Assembly (NCBI RefSeq): GCF_000372965.1
Contig: NZ_KB890024.1
Span: 4,366,304-4,430,303, forward strand
Direction of reading: 5' to 3'
Length of the DNA stretch: 64,000 bases
Source of the DNA: Hoeflea sp. 108
GTDB taxonomy: Bacteria; Pseudomonadota; Alphaproteobacteria; Rhizobiales; Rhizobiaceae
Below the pieces are notes generated by a model. It was not told the DNA's origin. It ran no database searches and saw only the letters and a list, made by a program, of their open reading frames with translations. The position numbers were made by a program, and so were the translations under genes. This document shows, piece after piece, positions 36,243 through 45,722 of the stretch (position 1 is the stretch's first letter; each line of letters begins with the position of its first letter).

Positions 36243-38231
36243 ATGTCCTCGCGCGAAAAACACGACCGGATGGCCAACGCGATCCGCTTTCTGTCCATTG
36301 ACGCCGTAGAGAAGGCCAATTCCGGCCATCCCGGCCTGCCCATGGGCGCTGCCGACATCGCCACGGTGCTCTACACCCGCTTCCTCAAGCATGACCCGGC
36401 CAACCCGCATTGGCATGACCGCGACCGCTTCGTGCTCTCCGCCGGCCATGGCTCGATGCTGCTCTACTCGGTGCTCTACCTCTCGGGCTACGAGGACATG
36501 ACCATCGAGCAGATCAAGAATTTCCGCCAGCTCGGCTCGAAGACTGCCGGCCACCCCGAATACGGCCATGCCTCGGGCATCGAGACCACCACTGGCCCGC
36601 TCGGCCAGGGTCTCGGCAACGCAGTCGGCATGGCGCTCGCCGAGCGCATCATGAACGCCCAGTTCGGCGATGCGCTAGTCGACCACTACACCTACGTGCT
36701 CGCCGGCGACGGCTGCCTGATGGAAGGCATCTCGCAGGAAGCTCTGACGCTTGCCGGCCACCTCAAGCTCAACAAGCTGATCGTTTTCTGGGATCACAAC
36801 AACATTTCCATCGACGGCCCGATCTCACTGGCCGACTCGACCGACCAGCTGGCGCGCTTCGCCGCTTCGGGCTGGAACACGCTCGCTATCGACGGCCATG
36901 ATCCGGAAGCCATCGCCGGCGCCATCGAGGCCGCCAAGCGCTCCGACCGTCCGACCCTGATCGCCGCCAAGACCACCATCGGCTTCGGCTCGCCGGCCAA
37001 GGCCGGCACCAACAAGGTCCACGGTTCGCCACTCGGCGCTGCCGAGGTCGAAGCCACCCGCAAGGCGCTCGGCTGGGAATACCCCGCCTTCGAGATCCCC
37101 TCCGACATCCTCGACGCATGGCGCCTCGCCGGCCTGAACTCGGCCAAGAAGCGCAAGGAATGGGAAGGCCGCCTGGCTGAGGCCGGCACCGAAACCCGCG
37201 CCGAGTTCGAGCGTCGCATGCGCGGCGATCTGCCGGCAGGCTTCGACGCCGCCATCGCCGACTACAAGAAGAAGCTCGCCGTCGACAAGCCGAAGGTCGC
37301 CACCCGCAAGTCGTCGGAAATGGCGCTCGAGGTCATCAACGGCATCGTGCCCGAGACGATCGGCGGCTCCGCCGACCTGACCGGCTCGAACAACACCAAG
37401 ACCAGCCAGACCAAGAACATCGCCCCCGGCGACTATGGCCAGCGCTTCGTCCACTACGGCATCCGCGAACTCGGCATGTGCGCCGCAATGAACGGCATGT
37501 CGCTGCATGGCGGCGTCATCCCCTACTCCGGCACCTTCCTTTGCTTCTCCGACTATGCCCGCCCGGCCATGCGCCTTACCTCACTGATGGGCATCCGCGT
37601 CGGCTTCGTCATGACCCATGATTCCATCGGTCTCGGCGAGGACGGCCCCACCCACCAGCCGGTCGAGCATCTCGCCGCCCTGCGCGCCATTCCCAACCAC
37701 ATCGTCTTCCGCCCGGCGGATGCGACGGAAGCGGCCGAATGCTGGCAGCTGACGCTCGAAAACCGCACCACGCCGTCGACGCTGGCGCTCACCCGCCAGA
37801 ATCTGCCTGCGGTGCGCACCGAATACACCGAGGACAATCTCTGCGGCTACGGTGCCTATGAACTGGCCACCGCCAATGGCGAAGCCAAGGTCACCATCTT
37901 CGCCACCGGCTCCGAGATCGAGATCGCGCTGAACGCCCGCGACCTGCTGCAGGCCGCCGGCCACCCGACCCGCGTCGTCTCGGTTCCGGCATTCGAGCTG
38001 TTCGAGAAGCAGAGCCCCGAGTACCGCAAGGCCATCATTGGCAACGCCAAGGTCAAGGTCGCCATCGAGGCCGGCATCCGCATGGGCTGGGACAGCTTCA
38101 TCGGCACCGACGGTATCTTCATCGGCATGCACGGCTTCGGCGCCAGCGGCCCGATCGAAGATCTCTACAAGCATTTCGGCATTACCGCCGAGGCAGCCGC
38201 CGACGCTGCCAAGGCACGGCTTCAGGCTTAA
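36243..38231 (+). CDS. tkt: Transketolase
   Basis: A 662-residue thiamine-diphosphate enzyme that moves two-carbon units in the pentose phosphate pathway. Marks are NSGHPGLPMGAA near the start, the cofactor motif GDGCLMEGISQEAL at about residues 154-167, and IGLGEDGPTHQPVEHLAALR in the second domain. GGGAGGG precedes the ATG at 36243, which decides the start over an in-frame codon 60 bases upstream. gap follows after 23 bases, so tkt-gap form an operon of central carbon metabolism. Confidence 0.96.
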   Translation: MSSREKHDRMANAIRFLSIDAVEKANSGHPGLPMGAADIATVLYTRFLKHDPANPHWHDRDRFVLSAGHGSMLLYSVLYLSGYEDMTIEQIKNFRQLGSKTAGHPEYGHASGIETTTGPLGQGLGNAVGMALAERIMNAQFGDALVDHYTYVLAGDGCLMEGISQEALTLAGHLKLNKLIVFWDHNNISIDGPISLADSTDQLARFAASGWNTLAIDGHDPEAIAGAIEAAKRSDRPTLIAAKTTIGFGSPAKAGTNKVHGSPLGAAEVEATRKALGWEYPAFEIPSDILDAWRLAGLNSAKKRKEWEGRLAEAGTETRAEFERRMRGDLPAGFDAAIADYKKKLAVDKPKVATRKSSEMALEVINGIVPETIGGSADLTGSNNTKTSQTKNIAPGDYGQRFVHYGIRELGMCAAMNGMSLHGGVIPYSGTFLCFSDYARPAMRLTSLMGIRVGFVMTHDSIGLGEDGPTHQPVEHLAALRAIPNHIVFRPADATEAAECWQLTLENRTTPSTLALTRQNLPAVRTEYTEDNLCGYGAYELATANGEAKVTIFATGSEIEIALNARDLLQAAGHPTRVVSVPAFELFEKQSPEYRKAIIGNAKVKVAIEAGIRMGWDSFIGTDGIFIGMHGFGASGPIEDLYKHFGITAEAAADAAKARLQA

Positions 38232-38254
38232 GACGTCCCCCAGGAGGATCAGAC

Positions 38255-39265
38255 ATGACCGTTAGAGTTGCCATCAATGGTTTCGGCCGCATCGGCCGCA
38301 ACATCGTCCGCGCGATCTTTGAATCGGGCCGCAAGGACATCGACGTCGTCGCCATCAACGATCTCGGCCCGGTCGAGACCAATGCTCACCTGCTGCGTTA
38401 TGACAGCGTGCACGGCCGCTTCCCGCATGAGGTCAAGGTCGATGGCGACCAGATCATCATCGGCTCCGAGAAGTTCAAGGTCACTGCGATCAAGGACCCG
38501 GCGCAGCTGCCGTGGAAGGAACTGAACGTCGACATCGTGCTTGAGTGCACCGGCATCTTCACCTCCAAGGAGAAGGCTTCGGCCCACCTCGCAGCCGGCG
38601 CCAAACGCGTCATCGTCTCGGCTCCCGCCGACAACGCTGACCTGACGGTCGTCTACGGCGTCAACCACGAGAAGATCACCAAGGATCACATCGTCATCTC
38701 CAACGCCTCGTGCACCACCAACTGCCTCGCGCCGGTGGCCAAGGTCCTCAACGACGCCTTCGGCATCGAGAAGGGCTTCATGACGACGGTGCACGCCTAC
38801 ACGGGCGACCAGCCGACCCTCGACACCATGCACAAGGACCTGTACCGCGCCCGCGCAGCGGCGATGTCGATGATCCCGACCTCGACCGGTGCTGCCAAGG
38901 CCGTCGGCCTCGTGCTGCCGGAACTCAAGGGAAAGCTCGACGGCGTGTCGATCCGCGTCCCCACCCCGAATGTCTCGGTCATCGACTTCAAGTTCGTGTC
39001 CAAGACGACGGTCACCGTGGACGAGGTCAACGCAGTGCTCGTCGCCGCTGCCAACGGTCCGCTCAAGGGTATCCTCGCCTTCACCAATGAGCCGCTGGTC
39101 TCCATCGACCTGAACCACAACCCGGCCTCGTCGACCTTCGCGCTCGACCAGACCAAGGTCATCGACGGCAACCTGGTGCGCGTCATGTCCTGGTATGACA
39201 ACGAGTGGGGCTTCTCCAACCGTATGGCCGACACGGCCGTTGCCATGGGCAAGACCATCGCCTGA
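38255..39265 (+). CDS. gap: Glyceraldehyde-3-phosphate dehydrogenase, type I
   Basis: A 336-residue enzyme of glycolysis and gluconeogenesis. The NAD site has GFGRIGRNIVRA at the N-terminus; the catalytic Cys153 lies in SNASCTTNCLAPVAKVL; HAYTGDQPTLDTMHK and the late SWYDNEWGFSNRM are standard. AGGAGG precedes the ATG. The gene is followed by a strong terminator, so it closes the tkt-gap unit. Confidence 0.96.
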   Translation: MTVRVAINGFGRIGRNIVRAIFESGRKDIDVVAINDLGPVETNAHLLRYDSVHGRFPHEVKVDGDQIIIGSEKFKVTAIKDPAQLPWKELNVDIVLECTGIFTSKEKASAHLAAGAKRVIVSAPADNADLTVVYGVNHEKITKDHIVISNASCTTNCLAPVAKVLNDAFGIEKGFMTTVHAYTGDQPTLDTMHKDLYRARAAAMSMIPTSTGAAKAVGLVLPELKGKLDGVSIRVPTPNVSVIDFKFVSKTTVTVDEVNAVLVAAANGPLKGILAFTNEPLVSIDLNHNPASSTFALDQTKVIDGNLVRVMSWYDNEWGFSNRMADTAVAMGKTIA

Positions 39266-39290
39266 TCTCGACGCCGTTTCGGCATCGCGA

Positions 39291-39323
39291 AACGCCCGGC
39301 TCCGGCCGGGCGTTTTTGTTTTT
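39291..39323 (+). terminator. Rho-independent terminator of tkt-gap
   Basis: Ten-base perfect stem (39291-39300 and 39305-39314) with a TCCG loop and a run of T interrupted by one G. Confidence 0.9.
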
Positions 39324-39435
39324 GCTGCAGTGCATAAAAATCTTTGGCCCAACTTGGCAAAATCGCATTCTTGCTTGCCGATGGCCTTTTCTTCGCCGCA
39401 CTCTGAACCGACGCAGCAAAGAGCATGTTCCCGAA

Positions 39436-39540
39436 CCGCAGGTCCGCTTAGCGAAAAGTGGAATCGAGTTTCCGGACGGGATCATGCTCCAGCTAGGATG
39501 TTGGAGCCCATTCCGATCTGGTTGGAATGGAACAGGCTCC
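39436..39540. repeat. Rhizobial mosaic of palindromic intergenic repeats
   Basis: The stretch holds several linked inverted motifs: AGCGAAAAGTGGAATCGAGT, then CGGGATCATGCTCCAGCTAG, then GGAGCCCATTCCGATCTGGT. Such mosaics recur between genes in Mesorhizobium-like genomes. The antiporter gene begins just after. Confidence 0.6.
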
Positions 39541-39565
39541 AAAGCTGCATTGTGGACGGGGCGGG

Positions 39566-41425
39566 ATGGAACAGGCGATATATCTGATCACGCTGGTCGG
39601 AACGGCGCTGGTGGTGGCAGCGGCCTTCTCGAGCCTGATCGCCTTCCGCTTCGGCGCCCCCTTGCTGCTGCTCTTCCTCGGCATCGGCCTCGCCAGTGGC
39701 GTCGATGGCCTCGGCATCGTCTTCGACAACGCCCACCTCGCCTATTTCGTCGGCTCGATAGCGCTCGCCGTCATCCTGTTCGATTCCGGTTTCGGCACGC
39801 CGCTTGGCGTGCTGCGCCAGGCCGGTATGCCGGCGCTGACGCTCGCCACCATCGGCGTCGCCATCACCACCGTCATCTTCGGCGTCGCCGCCTATTACCT
39901 CACCGGCTTCACCTGGCTGGAATCCTTCCTGCTCGGTGCGGCCGTCGCCTCCACCGACGCGGCCGCCGTGTTCTTCCTGCTCCGCGCCGGCAACATCAAC
40001 CTGCGCGAACGCGTCCGCTCGACGCTCGAAATCGAGTCCGGCACCAACGACCCGATCGCCATCTTCCTCACCATCACCCTGGTCGAGATCATCGCGCTCG
40101 GCGCCAAGCCCGACGCCGACCTCCTGCTCATCGACCTGGTCATCGGCTTCTTCGTCCAGATGATCCTGGGCGCCGCCATCGGCCTGCTCGGCGGCTTCCT
40201 CATCGTCAAGCTGGTCGAGCGGCTCAATCTCGATCGCGGGCTCCTGCCCATCTTCGTGCTGACGCTGTCGCTGCTGGTCTTCGCCACCGCCGGCGCCGTC
40301 GGTGGCTCGGGCTTCCTCGCCGTCTATCTCGCCGGCCTCGTCGCCGGCAACTCCGACATCCGCGCAGTGTCGACGCTGAAACGCTTCCAGGAGGGCGTGT
40401 CCTGGCTCGCTCAGATCATCATGTTTCTGGTGCTCGGCCTCTACGCCACACCATCGCAGTTTCCCGCTATCCTGGTCACGGCGCTGGTGCTGGGTCTGTT
40501 CCTGATGTTCGTCGCCCGACCGGTGGCCGTTTGGCTCTGCCTCATCCCGTTCAAAATCCCGCGCCAGGAAACCGCCTTCATCTCCTGGGTCGGCCTGCGC
40601 GGCGCGGTCTCGATCCTGCTTGCCATCACGCCGCTGCTCGGCGGACTGGAAAACGGGCGGGCGATCTTCAACATTGCCTTCATCATCGTCCTGACCTCGC
40701 TTGTCATCCAGGGCTGGACGGTCGGCCCGCTGGCCCGCCGCCTCGGCCTCATCGTGCCGCAGCGCTACGGTCCGCTCGACAAGGTCGAACTCGAGCTTCC
40801 GGGCTCGGCCCATCACGAATTGCTCGCCTATCGCGTCGTGCCTGGCAGCCCCGTCGCCAAGGGCCAGCGCATCCCGCGCTGGGCCCGCCCTTCCCTGGTG
40901 GTCCGCGAAGGTCGCTCCATGCGCTTCCAGGACATGGGTCGCCTGCAGGCCGGCGACAACGTCTATATCTTCGTGCCCGACCGCTATCCGCGCCTGCTCG
41001 ACCGGTTGTTTGCCAGCCGCGCCGAGGTCGATGCCGAGGACGAGGATTTCTTCGGCGCTTTCACCGTCGATCAGACCCACCTCGCCGGCGAGCTGGAAGC
41101 GGTCTATGGCGCCACCGTCAAGGAAGAGGAGCGCAAGCTCACCATCGCCGACCTCATCAAGCAGCGGCTGCGCGGCCATGTCGAATATGCCGACCGCGTC
41201 TCGCTCGGCCTGATCGATCTGATCGTCCGCGACGTCGACGAAAAGGGCCGCATCGTCTCGGTCGGCCTCTCCATCGAGCCCGCCCCGCCCCCGCCGCCAG
41301 TGCCGGTGTTTCTCAGCGGCGGCGAAATCAGCGACCGCATCCGCCGCTTCTTCGCCAGGCGCAAGGACAAAGCCCCCAAGCAGGAGACCGCAACGACCTC
41401 GGAAGGGTTATCCGAGGACGCCTGA
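39566..41425 (+). CDS. Potassium/proton antiporter, CPA1 (NhaP2/CvrA type)
   Basis: A 619-residue protein with about 12-13 membrane helices in the first 400 residues, including the exchanger motif ESGTNDPIAIFLTITLVEII with its Asp, and VGLRGAVSILLAITPLLGG. A TrkA-C-like regulatory domain follows (HELLAYRVVPGSPVAKGQRI), then a cytoplasmic tail with a further CorC/HlyC-like segment. This layout fits NhaP2/CvrA K+/H+ exchangers. The start at ATG 39566 fits the first helix; it stands beyond the repeat element, so its promoter may lie inside that element. Confidence 0.87.
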   Translation: MEQAIYLITLVGTALVVAAAFSSLIAFRFGAPLLLLFLGIGLASGVDGLGIVFDNAHLAYFVGSIALAVILFDSGFGTPLGVLRQAGMPALTLATIGVAITTVIFGVAAYYLTGFTWLESFLLGAAVASTDAAAVFFLLRAGNINLRERVRSTLEIESGTNDPIAIFLTITLVEIIALGAKPDADLLLIDLVIGFFVQMILGAAIGLLGGFLIVKLVERLNLDRGLLPIFVLTLSLLVFATAGAVGGSGFLAVYLAGLVAGNSDIRAVSTLKRFQEGVSWLAQIIMFLVLGLYATPSQFPAILVTALVLGLFLMFVARPVAVWLCLIPFKIPRQETAFISWVGLRGAVSILLAITPLLGGLENGRAIFNIAFIIVLTSLVIQGWTVGPLARRLGLIVPQRYGPLDKVELELPGSAHHELLAYRVVPGSPVAKGQRIPRWARPSLVVREGRSMRFQDMGRLQAGDNVYIFVPDRYPRLLDRLFASRAEVDAEDEDFFGAFTVDQTHLAGELEAVYGATVKEEERKLTIADLIKQRLRGHVEYADRVSLGLIDLIVRDVDEKGRIVSVGLSIEPAPPPPPVPVFLSGGEISDRIRRFFARRKDKAPKQETATTSEGLSEDA

Positions 41426-41461
41426 GGCGCGTCAGGGACGACGCAGCAAGCTGCACCATCC

Positions 41462-42013
41462 TCACCCGGCCAGGATGGCCCCAAGCCGCGCCAGCCGCTC
41501 CGACCGCGTCCCACGCAGCTCGATAATGTTCGGGCCGTCTTCGGGCAGACCAAGTTCATCGTCGCGGATGATCGCCTTCAGCCGCGCGTCCACCTTGCTG
41601 CGCAGCCGGGGAAGCTCAATCGCCACGTCGATCTCATCCGGCCGCGACAGCGGTAGGAAGACCACGAGGTCGAGTGACCCGAGCGCCTTCTCGATCCTGC
41701 CGAGCAGCTTGCCGCTCGGCGTCCACTCGAATCCCTCCTGCACTGCGACCACCTCCAGATAGGCGATGAAATCCAGCGGGCAGCGGTCGTAGACGATGTC
41801 AGGCGACGCGGCTGAAGCCAGGATCATCCCGCAGCTCTGATCCAGTTGCTCCTCGAGATCGGCCGATGTTGCACCGTCGGCGAATGGCGTGCCTAGCTGC
41901 GCCAGCGCCCAATAGGGCTCCTGCTCATGCTCATAGCCGGGATATGCGGCAATGAAGTCGTCGATGAGGGTCGTCTTGCCGCTGCCGTGCGTGCCGGTGA
42001 CCGCGATGCGCAT
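41462..42013 (-). CDS. P-loop NTPase/kinase-like protein (AAA_28 type)
   Basis: A 183-residue protein with Walker A GTHGSGKTTL at residues 7-16, a Walker-B-like DIVYDRCPLDFIAYL, and an Arg-rich late segment. The pattern is like NadR-type or thymidylate-kinase-like small P-loop kinases grouped as AAA_28. The substrate is unknown. It lies convergent with the antiporter gene and divergent from pgk, and appears to be a single-gene unit. Confidence 0.75.
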   Translation of the reverse strand: MRIAVTGTHGSGKTTLIDDFIAAYPGYEHEQEPYWALAQLGTPFADGATSADLEEQLDQSCGMILASAASPDIVYDRCPLDFIAYLEVVAVQEGFEWTPSGKLLGRIEKALGSLDLVVFLPLSRPDEIDVAIELPRLRSKVDARLKAIIRDDELGLPEDGPNIIELRGTRSERLARLGAILAG

Positions 42014-42165
42014 GCTTACCCCTTGTTTTCCCGGCGATAGCCGCTCATGGCCGCGACCGGAAGAGCAGCCAGCATCAAAATTTCGCCCACGCCCCTGCGC
42101 AAACCTTGCATCCGCGCCCGCGATTTGTATGGTCCGCGCGATCTCTCCATCGGAAAGGGAACCCC

Positions 42166-43362
42166 ATGGCCGCCTTCAAGACTCTCGACACCATCGGCAA
42201 CGTCAGCGGCAAGCGGGTTCTGGTCCGCGTTGACCTCAACGTGCCAGTCGCCGACGGCAAGGTGACGGATGCGACCCGCATCGAGCGCATCGCTCCCACC
42301 ATCACCGAACTCGCCGACAAGGGCGCCAAGGTCATCTTGCTGGCCCATTTCGGCCGCCCGAAGGAAGGTCCGGATCCGGCCCTGTCGCTGGCACCCATCG
42401 CAACGGCGACGTCCGAGGTCATCGGCCGCCCGGTGGGCTTTGCCGCCGACTGCATCGGCGAGAAGGCAGCCGCGGCCGTCGGGGCCATGAAAGACGGCGA
42501 CATCCTGCTCCTCGAGAACACACGCTTCTACAAGGGTGAGGAAAAGAACGATCCCGCCATCACCGAACAGCTGGCAGCCAACGGCGACATCTTCGTTAAC
42601 GATGCCTTCTCGGCCGCCCACCGGGCGCATGCTTCCACCGAAGGCCTCGCCCGCAAGCTGCCTGCCTATGCCGGACGTACCATGCAGGCCGAGCTCGAGG
42701 CGCTGGAAAAGGGCCTCGGCAACCCGGTCAAGCCGGTCGTAGCCATTGTCGGCGGCGCCAAGGTCTCGACCAAGATCGACCTGTTGATGAACCTGGTAAA
42801 GAAGGTCGACGCACTCGTCATCGGCGGCGGTATGGCCAACACCTTCCTCGCCGCGCGCGGCACCAATGTCGGCAAGTCGCTGTGCGAGCATGACCTGGCA
42901 CCCACTGCCAAGCAGATCATGATCGAGGCGGCGCAATCGGGCTGCGCCATCATCCTGCCGTCGGACGGCATAGTTGCCCGCGAGTTCAAGGCAGGCGCCG
43001 CCAACGAGGTCGTCGCCATCGATGCCGTGCCTGACGATGCCATGATCCTCGACGTCGGCCCGAAGACAGTGGCCTCGATCAACGACTGGATCGACCGTGC
43101 CGCGACCTTGGTCTGGAACGGCCCGCTCGGCGCCTTCGAGATCGCGCCCTTCGACAAGGCAACCGTCTCGGCGGCCCAGCATGCGGCAGCCCGCACCAAG
43201 GCCGGCAAGCTCGTCTCGGTCGCCGGCGGCGGCGATACGGTGGCAGCGCTCAACCATGCCGGCGTTGCCGACGACTTCTCCTACGTCTCCACCGCCGGCG
43301 GTGCCTTCCTCGAATGGATGGAAGGCAAGGAACTGCCTGGTGTCGAAGTGCTCAAGGCGTAA
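42166..43362 (+). CDS. pgk: Phosphoglycerate kinase
   Basis: A 398-residue glycolytic kinase. RVLVRVDLNVPVADGKVTD opens the N-domain, LLAHFGRPKEGPDP follows, and the nucleotide-site segments VAIVGGAKVSTKIDLLMNLV and VSVAGGGDTVAALNHAG are intact. It transfers phosphate between 1,3-bisphosphoglycerate and ADP. The start at ATG 42166 follows AAAGGGAA. It belongs with the nearby tkt-gap unit and the class I aldolase gene. Confidence 0.96.
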   Translation: MAAFKTLDTIGNVSGKRVLVRVDLNVPVADGKVTDATRIERIAPTITELADKGAKVILLAHFGRPKEGPDPALSLAPIATATSEVIGRPVGFAADCIGEKAAAAVGAMKDGDILLLENTRFYKGEEKNDPAITEQLAANGDIFVNDAFSAAHRAHASTEGLARKLPAYAGRTMQAELEALEKGLGNPVKPVVAIVGGAKVSTKIDLLMNLVKKVDALVIGGGMANTFLAARGTNVGKSLCEHDLAPTAKQIMIEAAQSGCAIILPSDGIVAREFKAGAANEVVAIDAVPDDAMILDVGPKTVASINDWIDRAATLVWNGPLGAFEIAPFDKATVSAAQHAAARTKAGKLVSVAGGGDTVAALNHAGVADDFSYVSTAGGAFLEWMEGKELPGVEVLKA

Positions 43363-43372
43363 CGCCGAGCGG

Positions 43373-43403
43373 GAGCCCTCCCTCGCAAGGCGAGGGAGGG
43401 CTC
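43373..43403 (+). terminator. Strong hairpin after pgk
   Basis: Thirteen-base perfect arms (43373-43385 and 43391-43403) with a 5-base loop. No T tract follows, so it may act with Rho or protect the mRNA end. Confidence 0.6.
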
Positions 43404-43456
43404 TAACCTCAACCCGCCTCGCCCCTCACCTCGCCGCAACCTTCGCCATGGCCCGC

Positions 43457-43837
43457 CTAAGCCGGCTTGGCGTATTGCTCGGCGCTCATCACCTCGATGC
43501 AGACGAAGCGTTCATTGCCCTCGACCCAGGCATCGTGGCCGGGCGGGATCGTGTAGGACGCGCCCTTCACCAGCGTCTTCTGCGTCCCGTCATTCAGCCT
43601 CACCGTCAGCGTGCCTGAGACGACATAGCCGACATGCGACACCTGGCAGCTGTCTGTCTTGACCACCGGCTTCACGCATTCCGACCACCGCCATCCCGGC
43701 TCCATGTTGAGCCGCCCAAGCGTGAAACCTGCCAGCCGCACCACCTCGACGCGCGTCTTGGCAGGCGAGCGGACCTCATCAGGCTCGTTGTGGGACTTGG
43801 TCTCGAATTTGGTGACGTTCATTCCTCCATCGGCCAT
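43457..43837 (-). CDS. Cupin-domain protein
   Basis: A 126-residue single cupin. The barrel spans RLNMEPGWRWSECVKPVVKT, CQVSHVGYVVSGTLTVRLND and SYTIPPGHDAWVEGNERFVC. The metal-binding His pattern is partly degenerate: SHVGYV and PPGHDAW carry His, but the classic HxH is absent. Function is unknown. ATG 43837 with GGGAGG five bases upstream is preferred to a later Met. It faces away from the aldolase gene across an AT-rich gap of nearly 300 bases. Confidence 0.82.
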   Translation of the reverse strand: MADGGMNVTKFETKSHNEPDEVRSPAKTRVEVVRLAGFTLGRLNMEPGWRWSECVKPVVKTDSCQVSHVGYVVSGTLTVRLNDGTQKTLVKGASYTIPPGHDAWVEGNERFVCIEVMSAEQYAKPA

Positions 43838-44033
43838 GGCATCCTCCCATCGTGTCACGCGTGGACACACACGGAAGCATATATTTTAGCACTTACTTAT
43901 ATAATTGGTAGCAAGCCCCTCGCAGATCAGGCGGGTTCAGCCGCTTCAGACGCCAATATGTACTTTCGTACAATCAAAAAACTATAAGTTCATATACTTG
44001 CCATCCATGCAAAAACCTCGCTCGTAGCTAAAA

Positions 44034-44054
44034 CGATTGAAATAATTTCAATCG
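44034..44054. promoter_or_regulatory. Perfect palindrome upstream of the aldolase gene, putative operator
   Basis: Ten-base perfect arms, CGATTGAAAT and ATTTCAATCG, around one central A, 77 bases before the aldolase ATG, within an unusually AT-rich gap (43860-44060). It looks like a regulator site; the regulator is not identified. Confidence 0.5.
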
Positions 44055-44131
44055 GTTATAGGCTTCCCGACGGCATTCCGTTCGGGAAAACCATCTGCTA
44101 TGCGCGCCGCATCTGACCAGGAGGTAATTGT

Positions 44132-45157
44132 ATGAGCGAACGTCTCGAAGACATCGCCGTCGCCATGGTGGCGAACGGCAAGGGCATTCTGGCTGCGGAC
44201 GAAAGCTCCGGCACCATCAAGAAGCGTTTCGACGTCATCGGCGTCGAGTCGACGGCCGACAGCCGCCGCGACTATCGCGAGATGATGTTCCGCACCAAGG
44301 AGGCGATGACCAAGTACATCTCCGGCGTCATCCTCTACGACGAGACCATTCGTCAGAACGCTGCCGACGGCACCCCGCTGGTCGAACTCATCAAGGCCGC
44401 CGGCGCGATCCCCGGCATCAAGGTCGACGCCGGCGCCAAGGCCATCGTCAACTTCCCGGGCGACACCATCACCGAAGGCCTCGACGGCCTGCGCGAGCGC
44501 CTTGCCGACTACTACAAGCTCGGTGCCCGCTTCGCCAAATGGCGCGCCGTGATCGACATCGACACCGGCAAGAACGTGCCGTCGACCTATTCGCTCTCGG
44601 CCAACACCCAGGCCCTCGCCCGCTATGCGGCGCTCTGCCAGGAAGCCGGTATCGTGCCGATCGTCGAGCCGGAAGTGCTGATGGACGGCGCCCACGACAT
44701 CAACACCTGTTACGACGTCACCAAGGCGACGCTGGTCAATCTCTATGACGAGCTCTACGCCGCCCGCGTCGTGCTCGAAGGCACCATCCTGAAGCCGAAC
44801 ATGGTGATCTCCGGCAAGAAGGCCGCCAAGCAGGCCAGCGCCGAAGAAATCGCCGAAAAGACCATCAAGCTGTTCCGCGAGACGGTTCCGGCTGCGGTCC
44901 CGGGCATCGCCTTCCTGTCGGGCGGCCAGTCCGACGAAGAGGCGACCGCCAACCTCAACGCCATCAACGCCATCGGCCCGCATCCGTGGAAGCTGACCTT
45001 CTCCTACGGCCGTGCGCTGCAGGCAGCGCCGCAGAAGGCATGGTCGGGCAAGGTCGAAAACCTCGCCGCCGGCCAGGCCGCTTTCACCCACCGCGCCCAC
45101 ATGAACCACCTGGCAGCCCTTGGCCAGTGGAAGTCCGCGCTGGAAAAGGCTGCGTAA
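44132..45157 (+). CDS. Class I fructose-bisphosphate aldolase
   Basis: A 341-residue enzyme of the eukaryote-like class I group. KGILAADESSGTIKKRF is near the start; the Schiff-base Lys221 is in GTILKPNMVISG; FLSGGQSDEEATANLNAIN follows and the tail is FTHRAHMNHLAAL. It splits or forms fructose 1,6-bisphosphate without a metal. AGGAGG precedes the ATG. It completes a local set with tkt, gap and pgk, and is followed by a strong terminator. Many rhizobia have this class I form beside pgk. Confidence 0.95.
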   Translation: MSERLEDIAVAMVANGKGILAADESSGTIKKRFDVIGVESTADSRRDYREMMFRTKEAMTKYISGVILYDETIRQNAADGTPLVELIKAAGAIPGIKVDAGAKAIVNFPGDTITEGLDGLRERLADYYKLGARFAKWRAVIDIDTGKNVPSTYSLSANTQALARYAALCQEAGIVPIVEPEVLMDGAHDINTCYDVTKATLVNLYDELYAARVVLEGTILKPNMVISGKKAAKQASAEEIAEKTIKLFRETVPAAVPGIAFLSGGQSDEEATANLNAINAIGPHPWKLTFSYGRALQAAPQKAWSGKVENLAAGQAAFTHRAHMNHLAALGQWKSALEKAA

Positions 45158-45182
45158 CCTTCGCCCTCATGGCCTGAAATGA

Positions 45183-45210
45183 AAAAGCCCCGGAGCGATC
45201 CGGGGCTTTT
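45183..45210 (+). terminator. Rho-independent terminator of the aldolase gene
   Basis: Twelve-base perfect arms (45183-45194 and 45199-45210) with a GCGA loop; the arm ends in TTTT. Confidence 0.88.
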
Positions 45211-45279
45211 GGTCAACGGCAACCGGGGCTCAATCAGAACGAACCATTCCGGTTGTCGTCGTGATCGGCGAGCGCGTAG

Positions 45280-45685
45280 TCAGAAGTAAAAGAAGGCAGC
45301 CACCAGCGCCGCCAGATATTGCACACACCGAGCACAAGCTGTGCGATATCCAGATTGCCGGACACCCGGCTGCCGGCAGCGGCCAGCAACACAACCACGA
45401 ACATCCAGAACACCGGGCGCGGCTGATACGCGTCGAAGGCCATATCGCAGGCGTGGCGCGCGGACCACATTCCGGCGACCGAGCCGAGGGCCGCACCGAT
45501 GAGGCGGATCAGCGGCGCATTTGGATCACCAAGCAGCCACTGCGCAGCGGAGGCGAGCACCCCCACCCGCCAAGGTCACCGCCAGCATGACGACGTATGA
45601 GGCAACCATAGACGACAAGCGCCAGCAACATGGCGCCCAGCGTCTTCGGCCCGAACGCGACGCGGGCAACACCTTCGTCGTGCAT
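45280..45685 (-). pseudogene. Frameshifted membrane protein gene, paralogue of the next gene
   Basis: From ATG 45685 (GGGGGGAAG upstream) the protein runs HDEGVARVAFGPKTLGAMLL, then continues in a second frame as ASYVVMLAVTLAGG, a third as GSVAGMWSARHACDMAFDAY followed by QPRPVFWMFVVVLLAAAGS, and ends in another as QYLAALVAAFFYF. Joined, the pieces align along their whole length with the 152-residue gene at 45723 (compare QQRPVFWMFTGVLGAM). At least three indels break it, one at a run of G. It is a decayed copy, unless sequencing errors cluster here. Confidence 0.72.
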
Positions 45686-45722
45686 GATCTTCCCCCCAGA
45701 AGAGCCAAGACCTCGCCGGCCG

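Noticed and set aside
39205..41526. A very long plus-strand open frame overlapping the antiporter gene in another frame.
   Set aside because: Its product is a low-complexity Arg/Pro/His-rich string, while the other frame gives a clean antiporter with helices and motifs. High GC creates such shadow frames.
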